DNA of 64,000 nt from the NCBI RefSeq assembly GCF_000372725.1, contig NW_005200793.1, positions 200,174-264,173 of the forward strand, read 5' to 3'. Positions 50,952 to 61,915 of this stretch are shown here, piece after piece. A program made the translations under genes and the position numbers. Numbering within the stretch: the first letter of the stretch is position 1; each line of letters opens with the position of its first letter. This DNA comes from Emiliania huxleyi CCMP1516. Lineage: Eukaryota > Haptophyta > Isochrysidales > Noelaerhabdaceae. Below the pieces are notes generated by a model. It saw nothing but the letters and a program-made list of their open reading frames with translations, had not been told where the DNA came from and made no database searches.

Positions 50952-51582
50952 TGGCCGACCCTACCAGGTACGAGGCGAGATAAGCGAGACTGGCTGCACC
51001 CCCCCTCCCCCTCACCCCTTGTGTCTTGAGCACTTGAGCACTGGATAGGGTCGGTTCCGCATGGTACGGGACCCCTCGATCGTCTCGCCCTCCCTCACTG
51101 GTGTGTTCATTGGGGGGGGTCATAACAAACACGGTACAGGATCGAGGTGCACGCTGCCGAGGCAGTGTAGAGATAAAACTTCTGATGCCATGCGTGACCT
51201 AGTAGTGTCCCCAGCTATGGGCGTGTCCATGTTTGTTGGAGCCAGGTGTGGTGTGGACGCGAGAATAGCTCCGCCGTTGATGGAGGCAACCGATGCGAGT
51301 CGACTGGTGTGTGTCGTCGTGGTTTCGTATCAAGAATACTCACTCACTCACACACTGTGTGTGTGTGTGTGTGTTTAGTGCCAGTGGCAGTGCGTGCCAG
51401 TGCGCCTACAGATTTTTTTCGAACAATTCTTTTGTGTGCCTGTGATTGTGCTAGCACGCGCCAGTTCGCACCTGTGTCAGCTGAGAAGAGAGTTGCTTTA
51501 CGTGCTCAGAATTCTTTTTTCGAAAGCCCGTTCCCCGGCGAGTGAGTGACACACACACACACACACGCCCGTTCCCCGGCAT
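50952..51582. other. Intergenic repeats upstream of ankyrin-tail copy
   Basis: 51026-51165 matches 54800-54945 (both contain GCACTTGAGCACTGGATAGG). 51290-51345 is the inverted partner of 40500-40575. From 51365 a GTGCCAGTGCGTGCCAGTG leader leads to the motif GAATTCTTTTTTCGAA at 51509-51524, 59 bp before the ATG at 51583. Confidence 0.75.
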
Positions 51583-52284
51583 ATGCCCTGCCAGCCCTAC
51601 TGCCGATCGATTGCGCTCTTACAACCGTTGAGTGTTAGGGCGGCGGCGAGGGCGGCGGAGAGGGCGGCGGCGGAGAAGGAGGCGGCGCGGCACGCCGAGG
51701 AGCTGCTGGCGGAGGTCGAGGCGGAGAAGCGCGCCAAGGGCAAGAAGGGCAAGAAGAAGAAGAAGAAGGGCGGCGGGAGTGGCAGCGCTGGGCCGTCGCA
51801 GGAGAAAGAGGCCCCGGAGGCAGCCGCAGCCAAGCCCGCGCCGTTGGACAGGGAGGGGCTGCTCCGGCTTCTCGCGGAGCTCCACGAGGACAGGATCCGG
51901 TTCGGCATCACGCCGGAGACGTCGGTCGAGGGGCTGGCGGAGGCGCTGGGAGAGGCGGCGGGCGAGGCGAGCGAGGAGGAGGGCGACGAGGAGACGGCGG
52001 AGGCGGCCGAGGAGGAGGGCGAGGTGGAGGGCGAGGAGGAGGAGGGCGAGGAGGAGGGCGAGGAGGCGGCAGCGGAGGCGGCAGCGGAGGCGCGCCGGCA
52101 GGCTGAGGCGGAGGCTGCGGCCGTGGCAGCGGCAGAGGAGGAGGAGGCTGCCGCAGCGGAGGAGGAGGCGGCAGTAGCGGCGGCCGAGGCGGCAGTAGCG
52201 GCGGCAGAGGCGGCGCTCGCCGCAGCGAAGGCAAGGCGCGCGTCAGGTGCCGCTGCGAGGGCCAGGGCGCGGGAGGCGGCCTAG
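51583..52284 (+). CDS. 5'-truncated ankyrin-family tail protein (copy 1)
   Basis: 233 aa from ATG 51583. After a short non-homologous lead (MPCQPYCRSIALLQPLSV), it is the tail of the ankyrin family: AARAAERAAAEKEAARHAEE, LLAEVEAEKRAKGKKGKKKK, a GGGSGSAGPSQEKE linker, REGLLRLLAELHEDRIRFGI and a long Ala/Glu helix ending AKARRASGAAARARAREAA. The ankyrin repeats are absent. The same junction occurs in the copy at 61217, so a truncated founder was duplicated. It could be expressed as a small helical protein or be a pseudogene. The downstream ~250 bp are also shared among all three copies. Confidence 0.6.
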   Translation: MPCQPYCRSIALLQPLSVRAAARAAERAAAEKEAARHAEELLAEVEAEKRAKGKKGKKKKKKGGGSGSAGPSQEKEAPEAAAAKPAPLDREGLLRLLAELHEDRIRFGITPETSVEGLAEALGEAAGEASEEEGDEETAEAAEEEGEVEGEEEEGEEEGEEAAAEAAAEARRQAEAEAAAVAAAEEEEAAAAEEEAAVAAAEAAVAAAEAALAAAKARRASGAAARARAREAA

Positions 52285-52902
52285 CCCGCGCGCAAGGACA
52301 GCTGGCGCAGTGGCAGCCATGGGGAAGGGTCTCTCGTACTCTAGGGTGCGTTCTCTTGTGAACGATCATGGCTGTGGGCTGGGGCCCCGCGCCGCGCGGG
52401 CGCGCGTGCAGTCCCTCGAGGTCCCGCCGGGAGCTGCTCACACAGCCGTACGAAGCGTGGGCGGTGGCGCGGGAAAGTGGCATAGCATACCTATGCCACA
52501 GAGTGCGAGCATCTCTCAGACAGTGGGTTTGTTAGCCCCCAGGTTTTAGCGCGTGGGTTAGCGTGTGGATTAGCGTGTGGGTTAGCGCATAGAGAAAATA
52601 CGTTAGAATGGAATAGAACGCGTCGTTCAACAGACGTTCAACATAACAGTGGTGGGAAAGAGATGAGGGGAGATGGAACAGCCTGTGAGGGAGGAGAATA
52701 CAATTACAATCACGCATGTGGCTTGTGGGAGGTTTCTTTCGTTTAAATTCTTTCGTGGTGCGCCACGCCGTGCCGGCGTTTTTCACTTTCCGGGACAGCC
52801 CCGTGCCAAGTTGCGGCCTTGCGAGGCAGGAAAGTGACGGCTCGGCTACCCGTATTTATTCTTTTCGATACGCCTCTTCTGTCTCGCGTGACGCGTCCAC
52901 CC

Positions 52903-54713
52903 CTGAGGGAGGGTGTAGAGGATGTAGAGACTAGAGTGTAGAGCGCTGTAGAGCTGTAGAGATGTAGAGCGCTCTGGAGCGCTGTAGAGCTGTAGAGCTC
53001 TACATCGGCTGCGTGACGAACTGCGTGCGTTGTAGAGCGATGTAGAGCGCGATTTTGCTGTAGAGTTTGTTGTGGAGGCTCTACAGCCAAACCGCCGGGA
53101 AGGCAGTGACTCAAAGAGGTCGAGCCGCGCTAATGGGGTCTCTCCGAGCTTACTGGAGCTCTGATGGACGGCCCTGACTATCCCTGACACACAGAGAGTC
53201 ACTCTGACGGCACATAACACCCTATAACTGCGTCATGACCAGCCCGTCGCCGGTGCCGCATTCGTCGCTGTGCTTCTTTAGCAGGCGGTGGACTGTCGGC
53301 TGCGAGGACGGTCGCATTTGCGCGAGGCGAGGCGAGCATTACTGCGCGTTGCACGCGCCATGACTCGCGCCAGCGCTTGCGGGAGCTCCTGGCTGAGCGT
53401 TGAGTCCAGGCGAGTTGCGCTGGCCACTATCGCTACGCCGAGCCGAGCTGACGCGCCGAGGCGCCGGCCAGTCGCAGCCGCGAGGCATGCCACAGCAGCA
53501 GAGGCATCTGCCACCCATTGGGCGGGCAGACAGAAGGCCAGGGCAGCACTGGCAAGTGCAACGCGCCTCGTGTCGGAGAGCGACCGTGCCTCCTTCGCCG
53601 GTTATGTAGAGTTTGTTGTAGAGATTTCACGTTATAGAGCGCCTCTACATCGCTCTACAACGCACGCAGTTCGTCACGCGGTGGATGTAGAGCTCTACAG
53701 CTCTACATTGCTCTCTGGGGGGAGGCGGGGGCCCCCGGAGGCACCGTGCGCCGCGCCGCAGTGCGGAAACGGGGCTCCGGCTCCGCTAGTCTCCGCTAGC
53801 ACCGACTTCCCGATGCGAATGAGTACGGTTGAGAAGAGGGCAGATTTGGAGAGATCTCGAGGAGTACATACAGATAGATCCTCTAGCCATCAGAAAACTC
53901 CGACCTGATCGGTCGTACTGACCGCCGACAGATCACTCCAGACAGCAGACAGGCCGACGTCTGCACGCGGCCGGCCGGGCGAGAGGCTTGACATGATCCG
54001 ACCCTGCGACCCTGACGCTGCTGCTCTAGCTATCAGATAACTGCTGACTGCTGCCACAATGTGTGACCGGTGCTGGCCCACTTGGCGGCCTTCCCGGTCA
54101 GTGGTGAGGCGCAGTTCAGAGCTGTCGATGGCGCGATCCGCCGCACTGGTCCCACATTGGTGACACGAGACCACCAAGTTTGCCGGTCCAAGAGAGAGGC
54201 ACCGGCGCTGTCCGGAGAAGGTGCATGGTCCCTCCTGACTGCCCATGCGCGCGAGGCTGTGTAGGCATAGCCTCGAGAGTGCCAGCAGCCAATCTGAGGC
54301 AGTTTGTGACGCGCATTGCGTCAGAAGCGTGCACGCAGCTGGAAGGACACCTTCCTACTGGCCGTACGATCAGGTCGTCACTGAATGGTGGATACTAAGG
54401 CCGCGAGCTATGCAGGTGGTCAATTGTGCAGCAGGGCACGGTCAGCAGCGCCGACAGGCTGTCGCAAGGCGTGATAGCATGGCCGCAAGACCGGCGAATT
54501 CCTTGAAAACAAGTAAAAAATGCGCAAAAAAGAAAAACGTCCCGAAAAATCGGCGCCTGCGGCGGGCCGTGGGACCCCATCTCCGCCCCGCATGGATACC
54601 CTCTAGGGCCCCCGCCTCCCCCCAGAGACATTGCTCTACAGCGCTCCAGAGCGCTCTACATCTCTACAGCTCTACAGCGCTCTACACTCTACATCCTCTA
54701 CACCCTCCCTCAG
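52903..54713. mobile_element. Composite element with TGTAGAG-rich terminal inverted repeats
   Basis: The left end (52903-52990) and right end (54633-54713) are inverted copies starting CTGAGGGAGGGTGTAGAGG, with a 7-bp indel. A further inverted copy of the inner left part lies at about 53605-53725, so two elements may be nested or a sub-terminal repeat has been inverted. The interior 54060-54600 is a separate dispersed repeat (inverted copies near 58860-59480 and 62420-62755). No transposase recognised. A short plus-strand frame at 53288-53908 is open, but its sequence is partly element DNA. Confidence 0.7.
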
Positions 54714-55147
54714 CAAGGGACACGACAGGCTCGCAGCGCGGTGCACGGTGGACTCCCAACTCCACTGGCGGTCTCTCTCATCTCAGTAGTCTAGCTTGAG
54801 CACTTGAGCACTGGATAGGGTCGATTCCGCATGCATGGTACGGGACCCCTCGATCGTCTCGCCCTCCCTCACTGGTGTGTTCATTGGGGGGGGTCATAAC
54901 AAACACGGTACAGGATCGAGGTGCACGCTGCCAAAGCAGTGTCGTCCCCCCTCTCCCCGACGGCGATGGCGGTGTGACCGATCGAGCTACAAGAGGAGCT
55001 TGTTCAGCAGGATCCGGGATAGTCAGATGCACTACCTGTCACTGGGCCTGAGACCACCACACGACCCTCCCATCACCGTCTCGGATTGATGTGGGATCGA
55101 ACCACTCCGGGATGGGCAAGCCCATCGATTGTCATTGATCCATCTGG
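54714..55147. other. Intergenic repeats
   Basis: 54718-54780 matches 60660-60725; 54800-54945 matches 51026-51165. The word GGTTCGATCCC near 55100 on the minus strand looks like a tRNA box B but has no tRNA around it. Confidence 0.6.
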
Positions 55148-55714
55148 TTAATTGTCAAAATTCCTGTTCAAGAGGGGAGCGGGGCTCTGACGGAGTGTGT
55201 GGTGGGAGAGGGCAGGGAATGAGCGCAGGGGAAGGGGGGGGGGGGGGGGCTCAGCCGTGCAAAAAGCATCAATTAATAATAGTAGTGAAGAAATATTGCT
55301 CGGCCGTTCATGAAGTCCTTTTTGATCTAGAGGAGACGGGTCAACCCCGTGAGGACAGATCAGGTTCGCATTGTCGTAGCCGGAGGGGATGTTGACCTTT
55401 AGCTCTTGGGGCCACCTTTCCGCTTTGGTTTTTTCCCCACTGACCACTCGGGCAACTTGTACCAAATGCCAAAGTTGCACTTTACCATTCGGGCAACTTC
55501 GATTGCATTTTACCACTCGATGAAACGGGCGGACGGAAAACGCGTTTGCGGTCGCTCGCCGGAGAGCTATGCATGAAGCGGCCGGCGCGCCACCGCAGCT
55601 CACCGATGGAGCTTGCGAAGCGGCAATCCACTGGCGCAGCAGCATTGCGACCCATTCTCCAAGCACGGCCTCTGGCGTTGCGACTGCACAGAGAGCGAGC
55701 AATAGTCGCGGCAT
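55148..55714 (-). CDS. Possible secreted-protein exon(s), weak
   Basis: A 188-codon frame from ATG 55714 whose first residues MPRLLLALCAVATPEA look like a signal peptide. A GTGAGC donor-like site after about 37 codons (QWIAASQAPS) suggests that only the first exon is coding and the rest is intron read-through. No family recognised. Confidence 0.28.
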   Translation of the reverse strand: MPRLLLALCAVATPEAVLGEWVAMLLRQWIAASQAPSVSCGGAPAASCIALRRATANAFSVRPFHRVVKCNRSCPNGKVQLWHLVQVARVVSGEKTKAERWPQELKVNIPSGYDNANLICPHGVDPSPLDQKGLHERPSNISSLLLLIDAFCTAEPPPPPLPLRSFPALSHHTLRQSPAPLLNRNFDN

Positions 55715-56007
55715 AAAAGGGGGGTGTTTTTCCGTCCGTCCGAAATAGTCTAGCTAGCGACCTGCCTCCAGCTTCTCACTGGCAGTCTCTCGCAACCACA
55801 GGCACACTGACACAGGGGTGGCAGGGGCGGCGGCAGGAGTCTCCCACATACATGCGGGCCTCGCTACTCGAGTAGAGAGAGGTGCGTCCTGTGTGTGTCC
55901 TCGCCCTTGAAGGTTTTGAGGGGGAAGGGGAAGGTGCTGTTTGTCTGTGCATGCATGCATGTGCGTGTGTGTGTGTTTAGTGCGAATATTTATTTTTTTG
56001 CTTTGAA

Positions 56008-56022
56008 AATTCTTTTTTCGAA
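56008..56022 (+). promoter_or_regulatory. AATTCTTTTTTCGAA motif upstream of ankyrin gene
   Basis: Lies about 33 bp before ATG 56055. The same motif precedes ATG 51583 (51509-51524) and ATG 61217 (61131-61146). Confidence 0.3.
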
Positions 56023-56054
56023 ACCCTCGAAACTCTCCCTAACTAACCTGACTC

Positions 56055-58341
56055 ATGCCCCACCGGACGAAAGCTAGCTCAGTCGGGTCCCGCGGGGTTG
56101 CATCAACGGCGGCTACTGCTGCGCCGCTCTCGCTGCCGAAAAGGATCGAGGCGGCGGCGGAGAACGGCAAGGTCGACGTGGTGCAGACGTGGCTCTTCAG
56201 CGGGGATGGGCGGGTTGACGCGACGTGCGTGCGTCGCGGCGTGAGTGGCTGTACGCTCCTGCTGATCGCCGCCGAACACGGTCACAAGCAGCTGGTCGAG
56301 GTTCTGCTGAAGCGCGGCGCGGAGGCGGACGCGCGAGACAGCGAAGGTTGTACGGCGCTGATGGCCGCCGCCGCCTACGGCCACGAGCAGGTGGTCGAAC
56401 TGCTGCTGAAGCGGGGCGCGGAGGTGAACGCGCGAGACAGCGAAGGCTATACGGCGCTGATGGCCGCCGCCCGCTGGGGCTACGAGCAGGTGGTCGAGGT
56501 GCTGCTGCGGCACGGCGTGGAGATCAACCTGCAGAGCAGCGTCGGCTGCGCCGCGCTGATGTCCGCCGCGCTCGAGGGCCACGAGCGGGTGGTCGACGTG
56601 CTGATTCAGCACGGGGCGGAGATCAATCAGCAGCGCCGCGGCGGCGGCACCGCGCTGATAGGGGCCGCATTCCACAACCATCCCGCCGTGGTGCTCCGCT
56701 TGCTGCGGGCGGGCGCAGACATGACGTTGCGCACTGCGGCGGGCATGACGGCGCCGCAGATCGCCAAGGAGAACGGCCACACCGAGTGCGTCGCAGCCGT
56801 CAGGACGTATCTCGGGGAGGTGATGGCGAGCCGGCGCGAGGCGGCGGGCCGGCGCGAGGCGGCGGCGGTCGAGGCGGGCGGCGCAGGGGCAGGCATTTCG
56901 GGCGGCGAGGGCGGCAGCAGCGGGCCTCTTTCCGAGGAGATCGGCGAGGTGGGCGGCGCACCCGCAAGCGAGGCGGCGTCGGGCGCCAGTGCCGCGGCCT
57001 CTGCTTTGATCGGCGAGGGCGGCGCGGAGGCCGAGCCGAGCAGCGAGGCGGTGCCAGAGGAGGTCGTGCTAGCGGCAAAGCGAGGCGAAGATGCGGCGGT
57101 GCTGGCGTGGTTCGACGGCGGCGGGCGGGTCGACGCGACGTTCGAGTGCATCTTTGATAGCGGCTCCCGTCTGAGCGGCATGACGCTGCTGATGCTTGCG
57201 ATGGGCTATAGCCACGCGGAGCTGGCCGAGGCGCTTCTCCGGCGCGGCGCGGATGTCTCGTTGCAGAACAACAGCGGTGGCACCGCGCTGAGCCTCGCCG
57301 CCGCGAACGGCCACGAGAACCTGGTCGAGCTGGCATTGCGGCGTGGCGCGGAGATCGACCAGCCAAACAAGATTGGCAGCACTGCGCTGATGGAGGCCGC
57401 CTACAGAGGCCACGAGCGGGTTGTAGACACGCTGATCCGGCGCGGAGATCGACATGCAGGACAACGACTTCGACACCGCTCTGATGGCCGCCGCCCTCGG
57501 CGACCGCCCCGCCGTCGTGCTCCGCTTGCTGCGGGCGGGCGCAGACATGACGCTGTGCACTAAGAAGGGCAAGACCGCGCTGCAGTACGCCAAGGAGAGG
57601 GGCCACGCCGAGTGCGTGCGCGCCCTCGAGGAGCATGCGGCGGCCGAGGCGGCGGCCGAGGCGGCAGCGAAGGAGGCGGCGAGGGCTGCGGGGGCGGCGG
57701 CGAGGGCGGCGGAGAGGGCGGCGGCGGAGAAGGAGGCGGCGCGGCACGCCGAGGAGCTGCTGGCGGAGGTCGAGGCGGAGAAGCGCGCCAAGGGCAAGAA
57801 GGGCAAGAAGAAGAAGAAGAAGGGCGGCGGGAGTGGCAGCGCTGGGCCGTCGCAGGAGAAAGAGGCGCCGGCGGAGGCGGCGGCGACAGCCAAGCCCGCG
57901 CCGTTGGACAGGGAGGGGCTGCTCCGGCTTCTCGCGGAGCTCCACGAGGACAGGATCCGGTTCGGCATCACGGCGGAGACGTCGGTCGAGGGGTTGGCGG
58001 AGGCGCTGGGAGAGGCGGCGGGCGAGGCGAGCGAGGAGGAGGGCGACGAGGAGACGGCGGAGGCGGCCGAGGAGGAGGGCGAGGAGGAGGGCGAGGAGGA
58101 GGGCGAGGAGGAGGGCGAGGAGGCGGAAGCGGAGGCGGCAGCGGAGGCGCGCCGGCAGGCTGAGGCGGAGGCTGCGGCCGTAGCAGCGGCAGAGGAGGAG
58201 GAGGCTGCCGCAGCGGAGGAGGAGGCGGCAGTAGCGGCGGCCGAGGCGGCAGTAGCGGCGGCAGAGGCGGCGCTCGCCGCAGCGAAGGCAAGGCGCGCGT
58301 CAGGTGCCGCTGCGAGGGCCAGGGCGCGGGAGGCGGCCTAG
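56055..58341 (+). pseudogene. Ankyrin-repeat gene with Lys-rich tail, single frameshift
   Basis: The first frame (56055 to about 57440) starts MPHRTKASSVGSRG and contains ankyrin repeats such as GYTALMAAARWGYEQVVEVL plus a second block after an Ala/Glu/Gly linker (AAKRGEDAAVLAWFDGGGRV). Near 57440, where the family has LIRRGAEIDMQ, about five bases are missing (CGGCGCGGAGATC), and the rest of the ankyrin and tail sequence continues in another frame from about 57454 to the stop at 58341. The tail matches 51583-52284 and 61217-61915 closely. Outside this point no stop interrupts either half, so either a very recent pseudogene or a base-calling/assembly deletion in a GC repeat is likely. Homologous to the intact gene at 18554-20686. 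Confidence 0.85.
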
Positions 58342-59569
58342 GCCGCGCGCAAGGACAGCTAGCGCAGTGGCAGCCATGGGGAAGGGTCTCTCGTACTCTG
58401 GGGTGCGTTCTCTTGTGAACGATCGTGGCTGTGGGCTGGGCCCCGCGCCGCGCGGGCGCGCGTGCAGTCCCTCGAGGTCCCGCCGGGAGCTGCTCACACA
58501 GCCGTACGAGGGGTGGGCGGTGGCGCGGGAAAGTGGCATAGCCTACCAATGCCACAGAGTGCGAGCATCTCTCAGACACCAGAGAGTGTGTGGGGAGCTG
58601 GGTGGAGGGCGGGCACCCTGCCATCATCTGGGCGAAGTGTGGGTTAGCGTGCCCGGGTTAGCTCGCGGGTTAGCGCGTGGGTTACCGCGTGGGTTACCGC
58701 GCAGAGAAAATAGAATGGAATAGAACGCGTCGCCGTTCAACAGACGTTCAACATAACAGTGGTGCTGGTGGGAACGAGATGAGGCATGAGGGGGGAGATG
58801 GAAAACAGCCTGAGGGAGGAGAATACAACTCTGGGGGGGCCGGGCGCGGGGGCCTAGAGGGTATCCATGCGGGGGGGGGGAGATGGGGTCGGATGGCCCG
58901 CCGCAGGCGCCGATTTTGTCGGCATTGTTTTCTTTTTTGCGCAATTTTTCACTTGTTTATATGGGAATTCGGCGTACTTGCGGCCATGCTATCACGCCTT
59001 GCGACAGCCTGTCGGCGCTGCTGACCGTGCCCTGCTGCACAATTGACCACCTGCATAGCTCGCGGCCTCAGTATCCAGCATTCAGTGACGACCTGATCGT
59101 ACGGCCAGTAGGAAGGTGTCCTTCCAACGTGTCACGCTTCTGACGCAATGCGCGTCACAAACTGCCTCAGATTGGCTGCTGGCACTCTCGAGGCTATGCC
59201 TACACAGCCTCGCGCGCATGGGCAGTCAAGAGGGACCACGCACCTTCTCAGGACAGCACCAGTGCCTCTCTCTTGGGCCGGCAAACGTGGTGGTCTCGTG
59301 TTACCAATGTGGGACTGCGACGGTGGGATATGCAACGGTGGCATAAAGTGTATGATACACCGTCGCAAAACTGCATTCCTGGGACCAGTGCGGCATCGCG
59401 CCATCGACAGCTCTGGACTGCGCCTCACCACTGACTGGGAAGGCCGCCAAGTGGGCCAGCACAGGTCGCACATTGTGGCAGCAGTCAGCAGTGCATGTCT
59501 GATAGCTAGCAGCAGCGTCAGGGTCTCGCAGGGTCGTGCCCACAGGACCCAAAAAAATAGCTTTCCTCC
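58342..59569. other. Shared 3' region and dispersed repeat
   Basis: 58342-58830 is conserved with 52285-52740 and 61916-62400, including GGGTTAGCGYGT units at 58634-58700 and a short frame starting MGKGLSYSGVRSLVNDRG in two copies. 58860-59480 is the inverted partner of about 54095-54610. Confidence 0.75.
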
Positions 59570-60110
59570 TCAAAAGATCTGATGTTGGAATGTTTCAATA
59601 GGAGAGAGGCCCCTTCCGTTGGGGGACCGAGTGACTAGGAAACGAGGGTTCCCCATTGTGTCCCCTTCGCGTGCGAGCGTGACACTGCACTTGGCGCCGA
59701 GCGCCCGCGGCTCAGACCTTGTGCAGGCCACCCCTCGGTGGAGGCACCGGTCCGGACCGATGGCGCTCGGTGTGGAGCAAGCAAGACCCCCCCCCCCCCC
59801 CATCGGCGCGCGCTCGCCATTCCAACGGGCGCCAGGAGCACCAAGAGGACTCCTCATGGCTGCCTCCAAGTGGGCTTCGACCGGCCTCGGCTGGGGGGGC
59901 GGGTTGTCCCGGCTGCGGACGCCTTCTGCAGCCCCCTGGGATGGGGACAGCACCCCAAAACTGCCCCTCGGCGGCATACAGCACTGCCAGCCAGTCTCTT
60001 CCTCCTCCTCAAGGGCTGTACTATAGGCCATATTGCGCCGCCTCCTACTGGCAGCCGGGCGGGCGCGCGCCGAGCGCGCCTCGGCGCGCGCACGGCTCGC
60101 AAAGTTCGAA

Positions 60111-60158
60111 CGAGTACTGCCGCCCGGCCGCCTCAAGGCTGCCGGGCGGCAGTACTCG
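60111..60158. other. Perfect 18-bp-stem hairpin
   Basis: Stem CGAGTACTGCCGCCCGGC (60111-60128) pairs perfectly with 60141-60158 across a 12-nt loop. Confidence 0.92.
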
Positions 60159-60923
60159 CCTCGCAAGGCGCGTACCGGCTGATCTGGCTGCTGCGCCGGC
60201 GGCCGCTGCGCTGGCCGCTGCTGCGCCGGCTGGCGGGCGGTACGGCCGCCGGCGGCCGCTGCACCCGCGCCTTCCCTCGCGGGCGCCGTCGCGCCGCGCG
60301 CGCCCAACTCTGCTGGCACACGGCACGCGTCGTCACACAGCCGCGGAGAATAGGCGGTGCAGCGCGCGAAGCGCGCGCGATCTCGTACTTTTAAGGCTGG
60401 ATCCGGCCATTCCAAGGGTATACCTTTGAGAATCCCCAGCGTCCCACCCTCCTAGTCACACTCTCAATTTCTCGACTGGCCAACACGAAGTGCTGCGATC
60501 GGGGTTGGCCCATTTCTTTTTTCCTTTCTTTTTTTGGGCCCTGTGGGCACCCTAACGAGGGATGGGGGAGGAGGACAGGGTCCACACCTGCACGAGCAGG
60601 ATTTTGGAAGGACGATCAGGGGCACAGGTGGGGGCGTGGGGCTCTCCTGCTCCTGACAAGGGACTCGACAGGCTCGCAGCGCGGTGCACGGTGGACTCCC
60701 AACTCCACTGGCGGTCTCATCTCAGTCTAGCGACCTGCCTCCACGCTCCAGCTTCTCACTGGCAGTCTCTCGCAACCACAGGCACACTGACACAGGGGTG
60801 GCAGGGGCGGCGGCAGGAGTCTCCCACATGGGCCTCGCTAGATAGAGGTGCGTCCTGTGTGTGTCCTCGCCTCTTGAGGGGGAAGGGGAAGGGGCTGTTT
60901 GTCTGTGCATGCATGCATGCATG

Positions 60924-60925
<2 letters not shown>

Positions 60926-60972
<47 letters not shown>
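60926..60972. repeat. (GT)n microsatellite
   Basis: GT run preceded by four ATGC units; the homologous position at 55950-55976 has a much shorter run. Confidence 0.95.
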
Positions 60973-60974
<2 letters not shown>

Positions 60975-61216
60975 AGGAATTCCTAGTGCCAGTGCGTGCC
61001 AGTGCGCCTACAGATTTTTTTCGAACAATTCTTTTGTGTGCCTGTGATTGTGCTAGCACGCGCCAGTTCGCACCTGTGTCGAGCTGTGAGAAGAGAGTTC
61101 CTTTTTAAATTCTTTTTTCGAGAAACCCGAGAATTCTTTTTTCGAAAGGCCCGTTCCCCGGGCGGCGTGATGTGAGTGAGTGACTCACACACACACACAC
61201 GCCCGTTCCCCGGCAT

Positions 61217-61915
61217 ATGCCCTGCCAGCCCTACTGCCGATCGATTGCGCTCTTACAACCGTTGAGTGTTAGGGCGGCGGCGAGGGCGGCGGAGAGGGCG
61301 GCGGCGGAGAAGGAGGCGGCGCGGCACGCCGAGGAGCTGCTGGCGGAGGTCGAGGCGGAGAAGCGCGCCAAGGGCAAGAAGGGCAAGAAGAAGAAGAAGA
61401 AGGGCGGCGGGAGTGGCAGCGCTGGGCCGTCGCAGGAGAAAGAGGCCCCGGAGGCAGCCGCAGCCAAGCCCGCGCCGTTGGACAGGGAGGGGCTGCTCCG
61501 GCTTCTCGCGGAGCTCCACGAGGACAGGATCCGGTTCGGCATCACGCCGGAGACGTCGGTCGAGGGGCTGGCGGAGGCGCTGGGAGAGGCGGCGGGCGAG
61601 GCGAGCGAGGAGGAGGGCGACGAGGAGACGGCGGAGGCGGCCGAGGAGGAGGGCGAGGAGGAGGGCGAGGAGGAGGGCGAGGAGGAGGGCGAGGAGGCGG
61701 CAGCGGAGGCGGCAGCGGAGGCGCGCCGGCAGGCTGAGGCGGAGGCTGCGGCCGTGGCAGCGGCAGAGGAGGAGGAGGCTGCCGCAGCGGAGGAGGAGGC
61801 GGCAGTAGCGGCGGCCGAGGCGGCAGTAGCGGTGGCAGAGGCGGCGCTCGCCGCAGCGAAGGCAAGGCGCGCGTCAGGTGCCGCTGCGAGGGCCAGGGCG
61901 CGGGAGGCGGCCTAG
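61217..61915 (+). CDS. 5'-truncated ankyrin-family tail protein (copy 2)
   Basis: 232 aa, almost identical to 51583-52284 including the same novel first 18 residues; differences are mainly in the number of GEEE repeats (three more Glu-Gly units here, one Val lost) and an Ala/Val change near the end. About 240 bp upstream are also nearly identical in both copies, so the truncated unit with its leader was duplicated as a block. Confidence 0.6.
   Translation: MPCQPYCRSIALLQPLSVRAAARAAERAAAEKEAARHAEELLAEVEAEKRAKGKKGKKKKKKGGGSGSAGPSQEKEAPEAAAAKPAPLDREGLLRLLAELHEDRIRFGITPETSVEGLAEALGEAAGEASEEEGDEETAEAAEEEGEEEGEEEGEEEGEEAAAEAAAEARRQAEAEAAAVAAAEEEEAAAAEEEAAVAAAEAAVAVAEAALAAAKARRASGAAARARAREAA

Larger units (their letters stand above)
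59570..61216. other. No confident gene; hairpin and duplicated 5' region
   Basis: A 281-codon minus-strand frame (59570-60415) has no domain and contains a homopolymer-encoded glycine run, so it is not called. A perfect hairpin lies at 60111-60158. 60660-60985 matches the sequence upstream of the 56055 gene (55750-55980), ends in a GT microsatellite (60926-60972) and is followed by leader-type repeats with AATTCTTTTTTCG at 61108 and 61131. Confidence 0.55.

Noticed and set aside
55085-55145. tRNA gene suggested by GGTTCGATCCC on the minus strand
   Set aside because: No pairing acceptor stem, D arm or anticodon arm can be built in the ~70 bases around it; the T-stem itself has only four good pairs.
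59570-60415. 281-codon minus-strand frame
   Set aside because: It includes a glycine run encoded by a C homopolymer and a hairpin, with no domain; chance opening is more likely.
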